From Catellatospora vulcania (GTDB lineage Bacteria > Actinomycetota > Actinomycetes > Mycobacteriales > Micromonosporaceae): a stretch of DNA of 64,000 nt. Shown piece by piece: positions 49,719-57,142 of the stretch (within the stretch, counting starts at the first letter, position 1; every line of letters starts with the position of its first letter). The stretch lies in assembly GCF_009720385.1 (NCBI RefSeq), contig NZ_WARX01000006.1, forward strand, positions 372,001 to 436,000. Reading direction: 5' to 3'. A model generated the notes under the pieces. It saw only the letters and a list, made by a program, of their open reading frames with translations. It had not been told where the DNA came from and made no database searches. The translations under genes and the position numbers were made by a program.

Positions 49719-50795
49719 ATGCACCTCACCGTCGTCGGCAACCCCGGCCACCGCCGCGTCACCCTGTTCACCGCCGCGGCGGTGCGCGCCGGGCTGGCCG
49801 AACCCGAGGTGGTGTCCTGGCAGGACGTGCTCACCGGCGTCCCGCTGCGGCTGCGCCCCGGCACCGTCGTGCGCGTCGAGTCCCCGGGCGAGGACGCCGA
49901 GGTGGACCGGCTGCTACGCGGGGCCGTCGTGCCCGCCGAGCCCGGCGAGATCGTCGGCGGCCGGGCCTGGTACGCAGGCTTCGCCGCCGCCCTGGACCGG
50001 GTCGCCGCCGCCGCCCGCGACCAGGGCGCACATCTGCTCGCCGACCCGGCCGAGACCCTGCTGATGTTCGACAAGACCGCCTGCCACGCCCGGCTGCTCG
50101 GGGCCGGCATCCCGGTGCCCGCGGCGCTGCCCGGGTCCCCGGCGAGCTGGGCGCAGCTGCGGTCCTGGCTCGACGAGACCGGCTGGCGGCGGGTGTTCGT
50201 CAAGCCGTGCCACGGCTCCTCGGCGTCCGGGGTGATCGCGCTGCAGCTCGGCAGCGGCGGCCGGATCCTGGCCACCACCTCGGTCGAGCTGTCCGGTGGG
50301 CGGCTGTTCAACTCGCTGCGGGTGCGCCACTACCGCGACGAGCGCGACGTGGCCGCGATCGTGGACCGGCTCGCCCCGGACGGGTTGCAGGTGCAGCGCT
50401 GGCTGCCCAAGGCGGGGCTGGACGGCCGCGTCGTCGACCTGCGCGTGGTGACCGTGGCCGGCGAGCCGTCGCATGTGGTCGTGCGCGGCAGCCGCTCCCC
50501 GATGACGAACCTGCACCTGGGCGGCGTACGCGGCGACCTGTGCGCGCTGCGCGCCGCCGCCGGGCGGCACTACGCCGAAGGGCTGGCCACCTGCCGTGCC
50601 GTCGCCGCCTGTTTCCGCGGCAGCCTGCACACCGGCGTCGACCTGATGTTCGCCGCAGGCTGGCGCTCGCACGCCGTCGCCGAGGTCAACGCCTTCGGCG
50701 ACCTGCTCCCCGGCCTGCACGTCGACGGCCGCGACACCTACGACGCCGAAGTAGCCGCCCTGCTCACCTGCGCCCGCACCGGAGCCGTCGCATGA
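49719..50795 (+). CDS. STM4014-family protein (ATP-grasp-like)
   Basis: 358 residues starting directly after the STM4015 stop. The middle contains VNLFDKTACHARLLGAGIP-type sequence (here LLMFDKTACHARLLGAGIPVPAALPG), followed by RRVFVKPCHGSSASGVIALQL, which has the Lys-Pro-x-x-Gly-Ser-Ser character of ATP-grasp nucleotide loops, and a late AEVNAFGDLLPG metal-site-like segment. ATP-dependent ligation of a carboxylate to an amine is therefore plausible. The substrate is unknown. The gene is followed by a 210-bp GC-rich hairpin region before the rest of the set. Confidence 0.85.
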   Translation: MHLTVVGNPGHRRVTLFTAAAVRAGLAEPEVVSWQDVLTGVPLRLRPGTVVRVESPGEDAEVDRLLRGAVVPAEPGEIVGGRAWYAGFAAALDRVAAAARDQGAHLLADPAETLLMFDKTACHARLLGAGIPVPAALPGSPASWAQLRSWLDETGWRRVFVKPCHGSSASGVIALQLGSGGRILATTSVELSGGRLFNSLRVRHYRDERDVAAIVDRLAPDGLQVQRWLPKAGLDGRVVDLRVVTVAGEPSHVVVRGSRSPMTNLHLGGVRGDLCALRAAAGRHYAEGLATCRAVAACFRGSLHTGVDLMFAAGWRSHAVAEVNAFGDLLPGLHVDGRDTYDAEVAALLTCARTGAVA

Positions 50796-50829
50796 CCCCA
50801 CCCGGCCTCCACCACCCGGCCGTGGGCTC

Positions 50830-50978
50830 GCAGTTTCGGGGGGGCGGCGCGCAACCGGGCGGGGGGTAGGGCCGGGGCCCCCCAACAGCAGGGGCCCCGC
50901 GCCCCGGGCGGGGGGCCCGCCGTTCGGGGGCGCCGGCGCGACCCGGGCCGTGAGTTCGCGCAGTCTCCCCGAAACTGC
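50830..50978. repeat. GC-rich block bounded by a 12-bp inverted repeat
   Basis: GCAGTTTCGGGG at 50830-50841 and its complement at 50967-50978 enclose about 125 bp of extreme G+C with long G and C runs and an internal hairpin. It interrupts the STM4014/STM4013 gene junction. Confidence 0.6.
50873..50899. terminator. GC hairpin inside the STM gene set
   Basis: 9-bp stem (50873-50881 with 50891-50899), 9-base loop. It could terminate or attenuate transcription between the first two and last three genes of the set. Confidence 0.4.
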
Positions 50979-51005
50979 AGGGCCGCGTCGCGGCGGGGGC
51001 GCGGC

Positions 51006-51821
51006 GTGAGCGTCGACATGGCCTCGCTTGTGGGGGTTTATGACATCGCGATGGTCACGGTCGACACCTTGCGGTATGACGTGGCGGCGGAGGAGGCCGC
51101 GGCGGGGCGGACGCCCAACGTGGCGCAGGTGCTGCCCGGTGGGCGGTGGGAGCCCCGGCACACCCCGGCGAGCTTCACCTACGCCGCGCACCACGCCTTC
51201 TTCGCGGGCTTCCTGCCGACGCCGGTGACGCCCGGACGGCACGAGCGGCTGTTCGCAGCCCGGTTTCCCGGCAGCGAGACCACCGCGGACGGCACCTGGG
51301 TGTTCGACGCCCCGGACCTGGTCACCGGGCTGCGCAAGGCCGGATACCACACGCTGTGCCTGGGCGGGGTCGGCTTCTTCAACCGGCTCTCGCCGCTGGG
51401 CAGCGTGCTGCCGGACCTGTTCGCCGAGGACCACTGGCGGCCCGAGTTCGGGGTGACCGAACCGGACTCGCTGCGCCACCAGCTCGACCAGCTCGAAATG
51501 AGCGTGGTCGCCGCGCCCGCGGCCCGGCCCCTGTTCACGTTCCTCAACATCTCGGCCCTGCACCAGCCCAACCGGCACTACCTGCCCGGCGCAACCGAGG
51601 ACGGCCCGGACAGCCACGCGGCCGCGCTGCGTTACGTCGACACCCGGCTGCCGCGCCTGTTCGAGCTGCTCACCTGGCGTCGGCGGCCGTGTTTCGTGGT
51701 GCTGTGCGCCGACCACGGCACCGCGTACGGCGAGGACGGCCACCAGGGGCACCGGGTCGGCCACGACGTGGTGTGGACGGTGCCGTACGCCGAGTTCACG
51801 CTGTCGCCGGGGGAGTGGTGA
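51006..51821 (+). CDS. STM4013/SEN3800-family hydrolase (sulfatase/alkaline phosphatase fold)
   Basis: 271 residues. The N-terminal DIAMVTVDTLRYDVA has the first metal-binding Asp and the position of the nucleophilic Thr/Ser of the alkaline phosphatase superfamily; the C-terminal FVVLCADHGTAYGEDGHQGHRVGHDVVWTVPYAEF carries the Asp-His and His ligands. Expected to hydrolyse or transfer a phospho- or sulfo-group; the substrate is unknown. GTG 51006 is the annotated start; there is no strong ribosome site, but GGCGGGGGCGCGGCGTGAG lies just upstream. One base separates its stop from the STM4012-like start. Confidence 0.85.
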   Translation: MSVDMASLVGVYDIAMVTVDTLRYDVAAEEAAAGRTPNVAQVLPGGRWEPRHTPASFTYAAHHAFFAGFLPTPVTPGRHERLFAARFPGSETTADGTWVFDAPDLVTGLRKAGYHTLCLGGVGFFNRLSPLGSVLPDLFAEDHWRPEFGVTEPDSLRHQLDQLEMSVVAAPAARPLFTFLNISALHQPNRHYLPGATEDGPDSHAAALRYVDTRLPRLFELLTWRRRPCFVVLCADHGTAYGEDGHQGHRVGHDVVWTVPYAEFTLSPGEW

Positions 51822-51822
51822 C

Positions 51823-53139
51823 GTGCTCGACGGCTCGCCCTACCAGGGCTACCTGTACGCGTACCCGCACAAGTCGGCGTACCGGCCGCTGCGGCCGCGC
51901 CCGGCGCTGCGCGAGGTGTGGGCCGGGCAGCCCCGCGACGCGCTGTTCCTGTACCTGCACATCCCTTTCTGCGAGATGCGGTGCGGGTTCTGCAACCTGT
52001 TCACCCGCGCCCAGCCGCCCGCCGAGCAGGTCGGCGCGTACCTGCGCCAGTTGCGGACACAGGCCGAGCAGGTCGCGGCGGCGCTCGGCCCGGCCCGCTA
52101 CGCACGGGCGGCGATCGGCGGCGGCACCCCCACCCACCTGACCGCCGACGAGCTGACCGAGCTGTTCGCGATCACCACCGGCGTGCTCGGCCTGGCACCG
52201 GCCGCGGCACAGCTGTCGGTGGAGACCTCGCCCGCGACCGCGACGCCCGACCGGCTGGCGGTGCTCGCCGCGCACGGCACCCACCGGGTCAGCATGGGCG
52301 TGCAGAGCTTCCTCGACGGCGAGGCCCACGCCGCCGGGCGGCCGCAACGGCGCACCGAGGTCGACCGGGCCCTGCTCGCGCTGCGCGACGCGGCGATCCC
52401 GCTGCTCAACGTCGACCTGATCTACGGCATCCCCGGGCAGACCCGCGACACCTGGACCTACTCGCTGCGCGAGGCGCTGGCCTGGCGACCCGAGGAGGTC
52501 TACCTCTACCCGCTGTACGTACGCCCGCTGACCGGCCTCGGCCGCCGGCACGGCGACGGGCCTGACCCGGACTGGGACCGCCAGCGCCTCGACCTGTACC
52601 GGCACGGCCGCGACCTGCTGCGGGAGGCCGGCTACCGGCAGTTGTCCATGCGTCAGTTCCGCCGCGCCGACGTGCCCGACCCGGACGGCGCCGACTACTG
52701 CTGCCAGGACGACGGCATGGTCGGCGTGGGCTGCGGCGCCCGGTCCTACACCGCCGACCTGCACTACTCGTTCGACTACGCGGTCAGCGTGCGCGAGGTG
52801 CGTGCCATCATCGACGACTACCTGGCCCGGCCTGCCGCCGACTTCGGCTTCGCCGAGTTCGGGTTCGCGCTCGACGGCGGCGAGCAGCGGCTGCGCTGGC
52901 TGGTGAAGTCGCTGCTGCGGGCCGAGGGCGTCGACCTGTCCGGCTACGCGGCCCGCTTCGGGTCCACGGTGGACGATGACTTTCCGCACCTGGCGGAGCT
53001 GACCGCGCGGGGCTGGGCCGCGGGTGACGATGATCGGCTGGCGCTGACGGACGAGGGCCTGGCGCACGGCGACGCGATCGGTCCGTGGCTGGTGTCGGGG
53101 CCGGTGCGGGCGGCGATGGGCCGGGCGGTGCTGCGGTGA
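51823..53139 (+). CDS. STM4012-family radical SAM protein (HemN-like)
   Basis: 438 residues. The radical SAM cluster motif CEMRCGFCN (CxxxCxxC) sits in LYLHIPFCEMRCGFCNLF near residue 50, as in HemN-like enzymes; GGGTPTHL, the VSMGVQSF region and LLNVDLIYGIPGQTRDTW are the further SAM-binding and HemN family segments, and the C-terminal half has the HemN_C character. Despite the similarity it is not coproporphyrinogen dehydrogenase by context. GTG 51823 starts one base after the previous stop; the TGA overlaps the GTG of the next gene. Two radical SAM enzymes in series suggest successive radical chemistry on one substrate. Confidence 0.9.
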   Translation: MLDGSPYQGYLYAYPHKSAYRPLRPRPALREVWAGQPRDALFLYLHIPFCEMRCGFCNLFTRAQPPAEQVGAYLRQLRTQAEQVAAALGPARYARAAIGGGTPTHLTADELTELFAITTGVLGLAPAAAQLSVETSPATATPDRLAVLAAHGTHRVSMGVQSFLDGEAHAAGRPQRRTEVDRALLALRDAAIPLLNVDLIYGIPGQTRDTWTYSLREALAWRPEEVYLYPLYVRPLTGLGRRHGDGPDPDWDRQRLDLYRHGRDLLREAGYRQLSMRQFRRADVPDPDGADYCCQDDGMVGVGCGARSYTADLHYSFDYAVSVREVRAIIDDYLARPAADFGFAEFGFALDGGEQRLRWLVKSLLRAEGVDLSGYAARFGSTVDDDFPHLAELTARGWAAGDDDRLALTDEGLAHGDAIGPWLVSGPVRAAMGRAVLR

Positions 53140-54050
53140 ACCTGCTGCTGCTCTACCGCGGGCCGCTGGCCAGCTGCAACTTCGACTGCCCGTACTGCCC
53201 GTTCGCGAAACGCCGGGACAGCCGCGCGCAGCTGGCCGCCGACCGGGCCGCGCTGGCCCGGTTCGCCGACTGGGTCGCCGCCAACCCGGACGGGGACACG
53301 CTTTCGGTGCTGTTCACGCCATGGGGTGAGGGGCTGACCCGCTCCTGGTACCGCGACGCGCTGGTGCGGCTGTCGCACCTGCCGCACGTCGCGAAGGTCG
53401 CCATCCAGACGAACCTGGCCGGGCGGCTGGGCTGGGTCGCCGACGCCGATCCCGCGCGGCTGGCGCTGTGGGCCACCTACCACCCCGGGCAGGTGCGCCG
53501 GGAGCGGTTCCTGGCCGCCTGCGCGACGCTGCGCGGGCACGGCATCCGGCACTCGGTCGGCATGGTGGGGCTGCCGGAGCACCACGCGGAGGCGGTCGCG
53601 ATGCGGGCGGCGCTGCCGGAGTCGACCTACCTGTGGATCAACGCCGCCGACGGGCACACCTACGACACGGCCGCCGAGGCGGCGTGGACGGCGCTGGACC
53701 CGCTGTTCGGGTACAGCGTGCGCCCGCACGCCTCCGCCGGGCACGAGTGCGGCGCGGGCGAGACGTCGCTGTCGGTGCTCGGCGACGGCACGGTGCGGCG
53801 CTGCCATTTCCTGCCCGAGCCGCTGGGCAGCCTGTACGACGGCAGCTACCGCGCCGCGCTGCGACCCCGCCCGTGCGGCAAGCCGACCTGCGACTGCCAC
53901 ATCGGGTACGTGCACCTCAAACGCCTCGGCCTGCACCAGGTCTTCGCGGGCGGCGTGCCCGAGCGGATCCCCGCCGGGCCGCCGCCGACCTGGGGCGTGC
54001 CGAGCGCGATGCTCACGTCTGCTGCTGGGGCAGGTATTCCTCCGGGGTGA
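53136..54050 (+). CDS. STM4011-family radical SAM protein
   Basis: 304 residues. Cluster motif CNFDCPYC in LASCNFDCPYCPFAKR at the very N-terminus. At the C-terminus further cysteines (GHECGAGET, RRCHFLP, RPCGKPTCDCHIG) could bind one or more auxiliary iron-sulfur clusters, as in SPASM-type enzymes that act on peptides. GTG 53136 overlaps the STM4012 stop. The 3' end overlaps the convergent DUF6745 gene by 38 bp. With the previous four genes it forms the conserved STM4015-4011 set; no function is known to me. Confidence 0.9.
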   Translation: MNLLLLYRGPLASCNFDCPYCPFAKRRDSRAQLAADRAALARFADWVAANPDGDTLSVLFTPWGEGLTRSWYRDALVRLSHLPHVAKVAIQTNLAGRLGWVADADPARLALWATYHPGQVRRERFLAACATLRGHGIRHSVGMVGLPEHHAEAVAMRAALPESTYLWINAADGHTYDTAAEAAWTALDPLFGYSVRPHASAGHECGAGETSLSVLGDGTVRRCHFLPEPLGSLYDGSYRAALRPRPCGKPTCDCHIGYVHLKRLGLHQVFAGGVPERIPAGPPPTWGVPSAMLTSAAGAGIPPG

Positions 54051-55176
54051 GGCCGAACGTCCACGCCACGCCCTCCCGCGCGGTGCGCACCGTCGGCGGC
54101 ACCCGCAGGAAGTAGGTCCGGAAGCTGCCGTCGGGCTCGGGGCTGGAGTTCAGCACCTCGACCATCACCAGCGGCTCGTCGCCGGGCAGCTCGACGCGCC
54201 ACAGCGTGCCGCACACATCCGACTGCGTCTTGGACGCGCCGGACTCGCGCAGGTAGCGGTCGAACCCGAAGTGCTCCAGCATGACCCGGCGCATCTCGGC
54301 ATTGGCCTCGGCGCGGATGCGGGCGACGGTCAGCGTCGGCAGCTCGGCGGCGATCTCCGCGGGCATCGGCATGCCGCTCCACGCGTGCAGGCCGAAGCCG
54401 TCCGGGTAGGACAGCGCCGGGCCGTCGCCGTGATGCAGGCGGCCCAGGTTGTCGCGGTGCACCTCGCGCGGGCGCTCGGTGAGGATCGCGACGTGCTCGA
54501 AAGCCCACCACCAGCCCGCGCTGCCGGCCACCCGGGCCAGGCCGTCGACGTCGGGATGACTGTCGAACGCGCCCAGCCAGGCCGCGTCGTGCTGGCCGTG
54601 GATCACGTCGAGCAGCGCGTCCTGCTGCGCCTGGCCGAACTCGCCGCCCTGGGCGCGGAACTGCTCCGTCAGGCGGGTGCGCAGCGGCGTGGCCAGCTGG
54701 TCGACGAGCTGCTGCCACGGCCGGCGCGCGGTGGCGGCCCAGTGCCGGGCGAAGCCGACCCCACCGAGCCGGGTGATCAGCGCGGCGCGGGCCAGCGCCC
54801 ACGGCCGGGTGCGGACCTGCGGGCGCACGCTGCGGCCGAGCTGGAGCCCGCCCGGCCGGACGCCCTGCGCGGCCAGTGCCTCGCGGACCTTCGTGTCGCC
54901 GGTCAGGCCGGTGCGCAGCATCGCCACCGCCGTCGCACCCGCGGCGGGCGAGCCCAGCCACAGCACCCGCTTCGGGGCGGGCAGTCCCGCGAGGGCGTAC
55001 GCGACGCGTACCCCCGCCTCGGCGCCCGCCCGGTCGGCCGGTTCGGTGCTCAGGCCGGTCGCCATCCAGCGCTCGGCGCGCGCGGCCAGCGCCATGTCGT
55101 CGTTGCGGCGGGCCTCGCGCCGGTTCGGCGGCTGCTCACCGTTCTTCTGCGCGGTCGTCGTCAGCGTCGTGTCCAT
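54013..55176 (-). CDS. DUF6745 family protein
   Basis: 387 residues. The C-terminal half is highly characteristic of the domain I know as DUF6745: HRDNLGRLHHGDGPALSYPDGFGLHAWSGMPMPAEI, ARIRAEANAEMRRVMLEHFGFDRYL, LWRVELPGDEPLVMVEVLNSSPEPDGSFRTYFLRVPPTVRTAREGVAWTFGL. The N-terminal half is helical and variable. Function unknown. ATG 55176 is placed seven bases after the preceding small gene; a longer start at 55224 would overlap it. The 3' end overlaps the STM4011 gene tail to tail, which may affect both mRNAs. Confidence 0.83.
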   Translation of the reverse strand: MDTTLTTTAQKNGEQPPNRREARRNDDMALAARAERWMATGLSTEPADRAGAEAGVRVAYALAGLPAPKRVLWLGSPAAGATAVAMLRTGLTGDTKVREALAAQGVRPGGLQLGRSVRPQVRTRPWALARAALITRLGGVGFARHWAATARRPWQQLVDQLATPLRTRLTEQFRAQGGEFGQAQQDALLDVIHGQHDAAWLGAFDSHPDVDGLARVAGSAGWWWAFEHVAILTERPREVHRDNLGRLHHGDGPALSYPDGFGLHAWSGMPMPAEIAAELPTLTVARIRAEANAEMRRVMLEHFGFDRYLRESGASKTQSDVCGTLWRVELPGDEPLVMVEVLNSSPEPDGSFRTYFLRVPPTVRTAREGVAWTFGLTPEEYLPQQQT

Positions 55177-55183
55177 GCCGCGC

Positions 55184-55504
55184 TCAGTCCGCGACCGGGC
55201 GGATCGCGCCGGGGAAGTACTCACGCTGGCGGACCACCCGGTAAGCCCCGGCGGCCAGCGCGATCGGCCCGTGCTCCTCGTGCACGAGGCGGCCGTAGCC
55301 CTCGATCAGCAGGAACAGCCGGCCCGGGTCGTCGGGCGGGCACAGCATCGCCACCCGCTCGCCGGTCACCACGTGCGCGTGGCCGGTCGCCTCGCCCAGC
55401 GCCAGCACCATGCGGTTGCGCCGGTCCCGCGGTGCGGGCATCAGCTCCGGCGGCAGCTCCTCCCGCGCGATCGGGACCACCAGCACATCGCCCTGCCGAA
55501 ACAT
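55184..55504 (-). CDS. small beta-rich protein beside DUF6745
   Basis: 106 residues: FRQGDVLVVPIAREELPPELMPAPRDRRNRMVLALGEATGHAHVVTGERVAMLC and HEEHGPIALAAGAYRVVRQREYFPG, a cupin-like or small barrel pattern. No catalytic role is visible. ATG 55504 has GGAG seven bases upstream; GTG 55510 is the alternative. It is directly upstream of the DUF6745 gene on the same strand and such small genes accompany DUF6745 in other actinomycetes, so the two probably function together (recollection, not verified). Confidence 0.72.
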   Translation of the reverse strand: MFRQGDVLVVPIAREELPPELMPAPRDRRNRMVLALGEATGHAHVVTGERVAMLCPPDDPGRLFLLIEGYGRLVHEEHGPIALAAGAYRVVRQREYFPGAIRPVAD

Positions 55505-55543
55505 AAGCACGCTCCACAGTCGACCATCGTGTCGCGGGCGACG

Positions 55544-56362
55544 CTAGCGGGCGGGTACGACACCGCCGCCGATGCCGAACAGCTCCTCCAGCACCACGGC
55601 CACGCCGTCCTCGTCGTTGCTCGCGGTGACCCGGTCCGCGCAGGTCAGGGCAAGTGGATGGGCGTTGGCGACGGCGACCCCGAGGCCCGCCCAGCGCAGC
55701 ACGGGCACGTCGTTCGGCATGTCCCCGAACGCGATCACCCGCTCGGCGTCGACGCCCCAGCCTGCGCACAGCCGGGCGAGCGTGTCCGCCTTGGACACCG
55801 ATGCCGCGCTGATCTCCAGCATGCCCTTGCCGCCGGAGTAGGTGATCGCGACGTCCGGCACCAGCGCCTGCAACCGGGTCAGCAGCTCCTCGGTGACCGG
55901 AGCCGGTGACCAGGCGAGCAGCTTCACGCAGCTCTCGGCCTCGGCCCACAGCTGCGCCCGGGTGGACACGGGCACCCGTACCACGCTGCGGGAGCTGACG
56001 TGGTCGAAGCCGGGGCCGGTCAGCGCCCGATGCCCGGTCTCGACCGCGAAGGCGATGCCGTCCAGAGCCGGGGTGAGCACGTCGGCGACCCGCTCGGCCA
56101 GCGCGATCGGCAGCGGCCCGACGATGGCGACCTCGCCGGTGGCCAGGTCGTAGACGGCTGCGCCGTTCGAGCACACCGCGACCCCGGTGATGCCCGCCGC
56201 CTCGGCGACGTCGCGGATCTCCCGGGGCGGCCGCGCGGTGCCGATCACGATGCGCGCGCCGGCCTGCGCGGCCCGCGCCAGGGCCGCCACCGTGCGGGCC
56301 GAGACGGTGTGGTCGGAGCGCAGCAGGGTGCCGTCGAGGTCGACGGCGACGACGTTGATCAC
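55544..56362 (-). CDS. HAD-superfamily Cof-type phosphatase
   Basis: 272-residue hydrolase of phosphosugars or nucleotide cofactors. Motif I DLDGTLL with catalytic Asp 8 and Asp 10, Ser/Thr motif II near IGTARPP, the C2B cap, motif III Lys in SKADTLARL, and motif IV FGDMPNDVPVLRWAG. ATYSGGKGMLEI-like sequence (here ITYSGGKGMLEISA) is typical of the Cof/YbjI type. GTG 56362 is the start. It precedes the small DUF6745-associated gene by 39 bp and may be co-transcribed, although a functional link is not evident. Confidence 0.87.
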   Translation of the reverse strand: MINVVAVDLDGTLLRSDHTVSARTVAALARAAQAGARIVIGTARPPREIRDVAEAAGITGVAVCSNGAAVYDLATGEVAIVGPLPIALAERVADVLTPALDGIAFAVETGHRALTGPGFDHVSSRSVVRVPVSTRAQLWAEAESCVKLLAWSPAPVTEELLTRLQALVPDVAITYSGGKGMLEISAASVSKADTLARLCAGWGVDAERVIAFGDMPNDVPVLRWAGLGVAVANAHPLALTCADRVTASNDEDGVAVVLEELFGIGGGVVPAR

Positions 56363-56428
56363 CGCCGGACCCTACCGCCCACTACTGACCTGCCCCCGAC
56401 GGGCACGGCCGCGGCTCCCGCCGGGCCT

Positions 56429-56505
56429 CGATCGTTCGACTTGCCAGGCACCCGGGCGTGCGGGCGGTCAAGATACGCACACCTGCCAGGCAGGTCGAAC
56501 GATCG
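56429..56505. repeat. dispersed palindromic element, family A copy 2
   Basis: 22-base arms (56429-56450, CGATCGTTCGACTTGCC start, with 56484-56505) with two mismatches; shares GATACGCACA and TGCCAGGCA-GTCG with copy 1 at 20946-21020. Located between the divergent HAD and membrane-protein genes. Confidence 0.7.
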
Positions 56506-56575
56506 AACGTCAAGCGCACGGGTTCGGCGCGGTCAGGGGCGCGGCGGGCCCGGCAGTCCGTGGCACACTCGGGGC

Positions 56576-57115
56576 ATGTCGATATCCGGGCTGCGGATGG
56601 CCGTTTTCCTGTGCGCCGGGGTGGCCAGCGCGGCGATCGGCCTGCTCGCCCTGGTGACGCACGTCGGCATCGACTATTACACCGTCTTCGGGATGGTGCT
56701 CGGCTGTGCCGGCGCGGTGCTGGCCTGGCTCGGACTCGCCGGGCTGCGTCCCGGCCCGATCGTCTGGGCCGCGGTGGCGGTGCTCGCGGCGGCCGGTCTG
56801 CTGGCCGGGCTGCTGGTGGTACGCGAGGACGTGTGCTGCATGTTCGGCTACCACCGGGGGCTCGGCTATCCCTGGGCGTGGTTGGACAGCGGGGCGTCTG
56901 CGGACACCCTGGACGAGATCGAGGAGATCGCGGCGGCCCCCGAGCAGCTGCCCCTGCACCTCGACCCGGTGAAGCTGCTGCTGGACAGCCTGTTCTGGAC
57001 CCAGGCCGCGGTCCTGGCCGTCATCCCGGCGGTGCTGGTGCTGCGCCGTGCGGAAACCGACACCCGGGGTGACCATGAGGTTGTGCCGCCGACACGCCGC
57101 CGAGCCGTGCCATAG
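56576..57115 (+). CDS. small membrane protein, C-terminus encoded by repeat B
   Basis: 179 residues with three to four hydrophobic helices (LRMAVFLCAGVASAAIGLLALVTHVGI; YTVFGMVLGCAGAVLAWLGLAGL; VWAAVAVLAAAGLLAGLLVV; WTQAAVLAVIPAVLVL) and an extracytoplasmic loop with CCMFGYHRGLGYPWAWLDSG. No family is recognised. ATG 56576 starts the protein. The final 17 codons (HEVVPPTRRRAVP end) lie inside the family B palindromic element, so the present C-terminus is probably acquired from the repeat. Confidence 0.7.
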   Translation: MSISGLRMAVFLCAGVASAAIGLLALVTHVGIDYYTVFGMVLGCAGAVLAWLGLAGLRPGPIVWAAVAVLAAAGLLAGLLVVREDVCCMFGYHRGLGYPWAWLDSGASADTLDEIEEIAAAPEQLPLHLDPVKLLLDSLFWTQAAVLAVIPAVLVLRRAETDTRGDHEVVPPTRRRAVP

Positions 57116-57131
57116 GTTCATGATCACCCCG
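57066..57131. repeat. dispersed palindromic element, family B copy 2
   Basis: Imperfect inverted repeat with arms starting GGGGTGACCATGAGGTTGTG and ending CCATAGGTTCATGATCACCC, and the same GACACGCCG inner segment as copy 1. The left half is translated as the end of the membrane protein. Confidence 0.7.
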
Positions 57132-57142
57132 GGTGGGGGTGG

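Noticed and set aside
50738-51019. Minus-strand ORF in the GC-rich block of the STM set
   Set aside because: Composition follows the G/C runs (Pro/Arg/Gly) and no start site or homology is apparent; not a convincing precursor peptide.
51823-53139. Calling the radical SAM enzyme HemN (heme biosynthesis)
   Set aside because: Similarity is to the HemN-like group in general; the gene context is the STM set, not heme genes.
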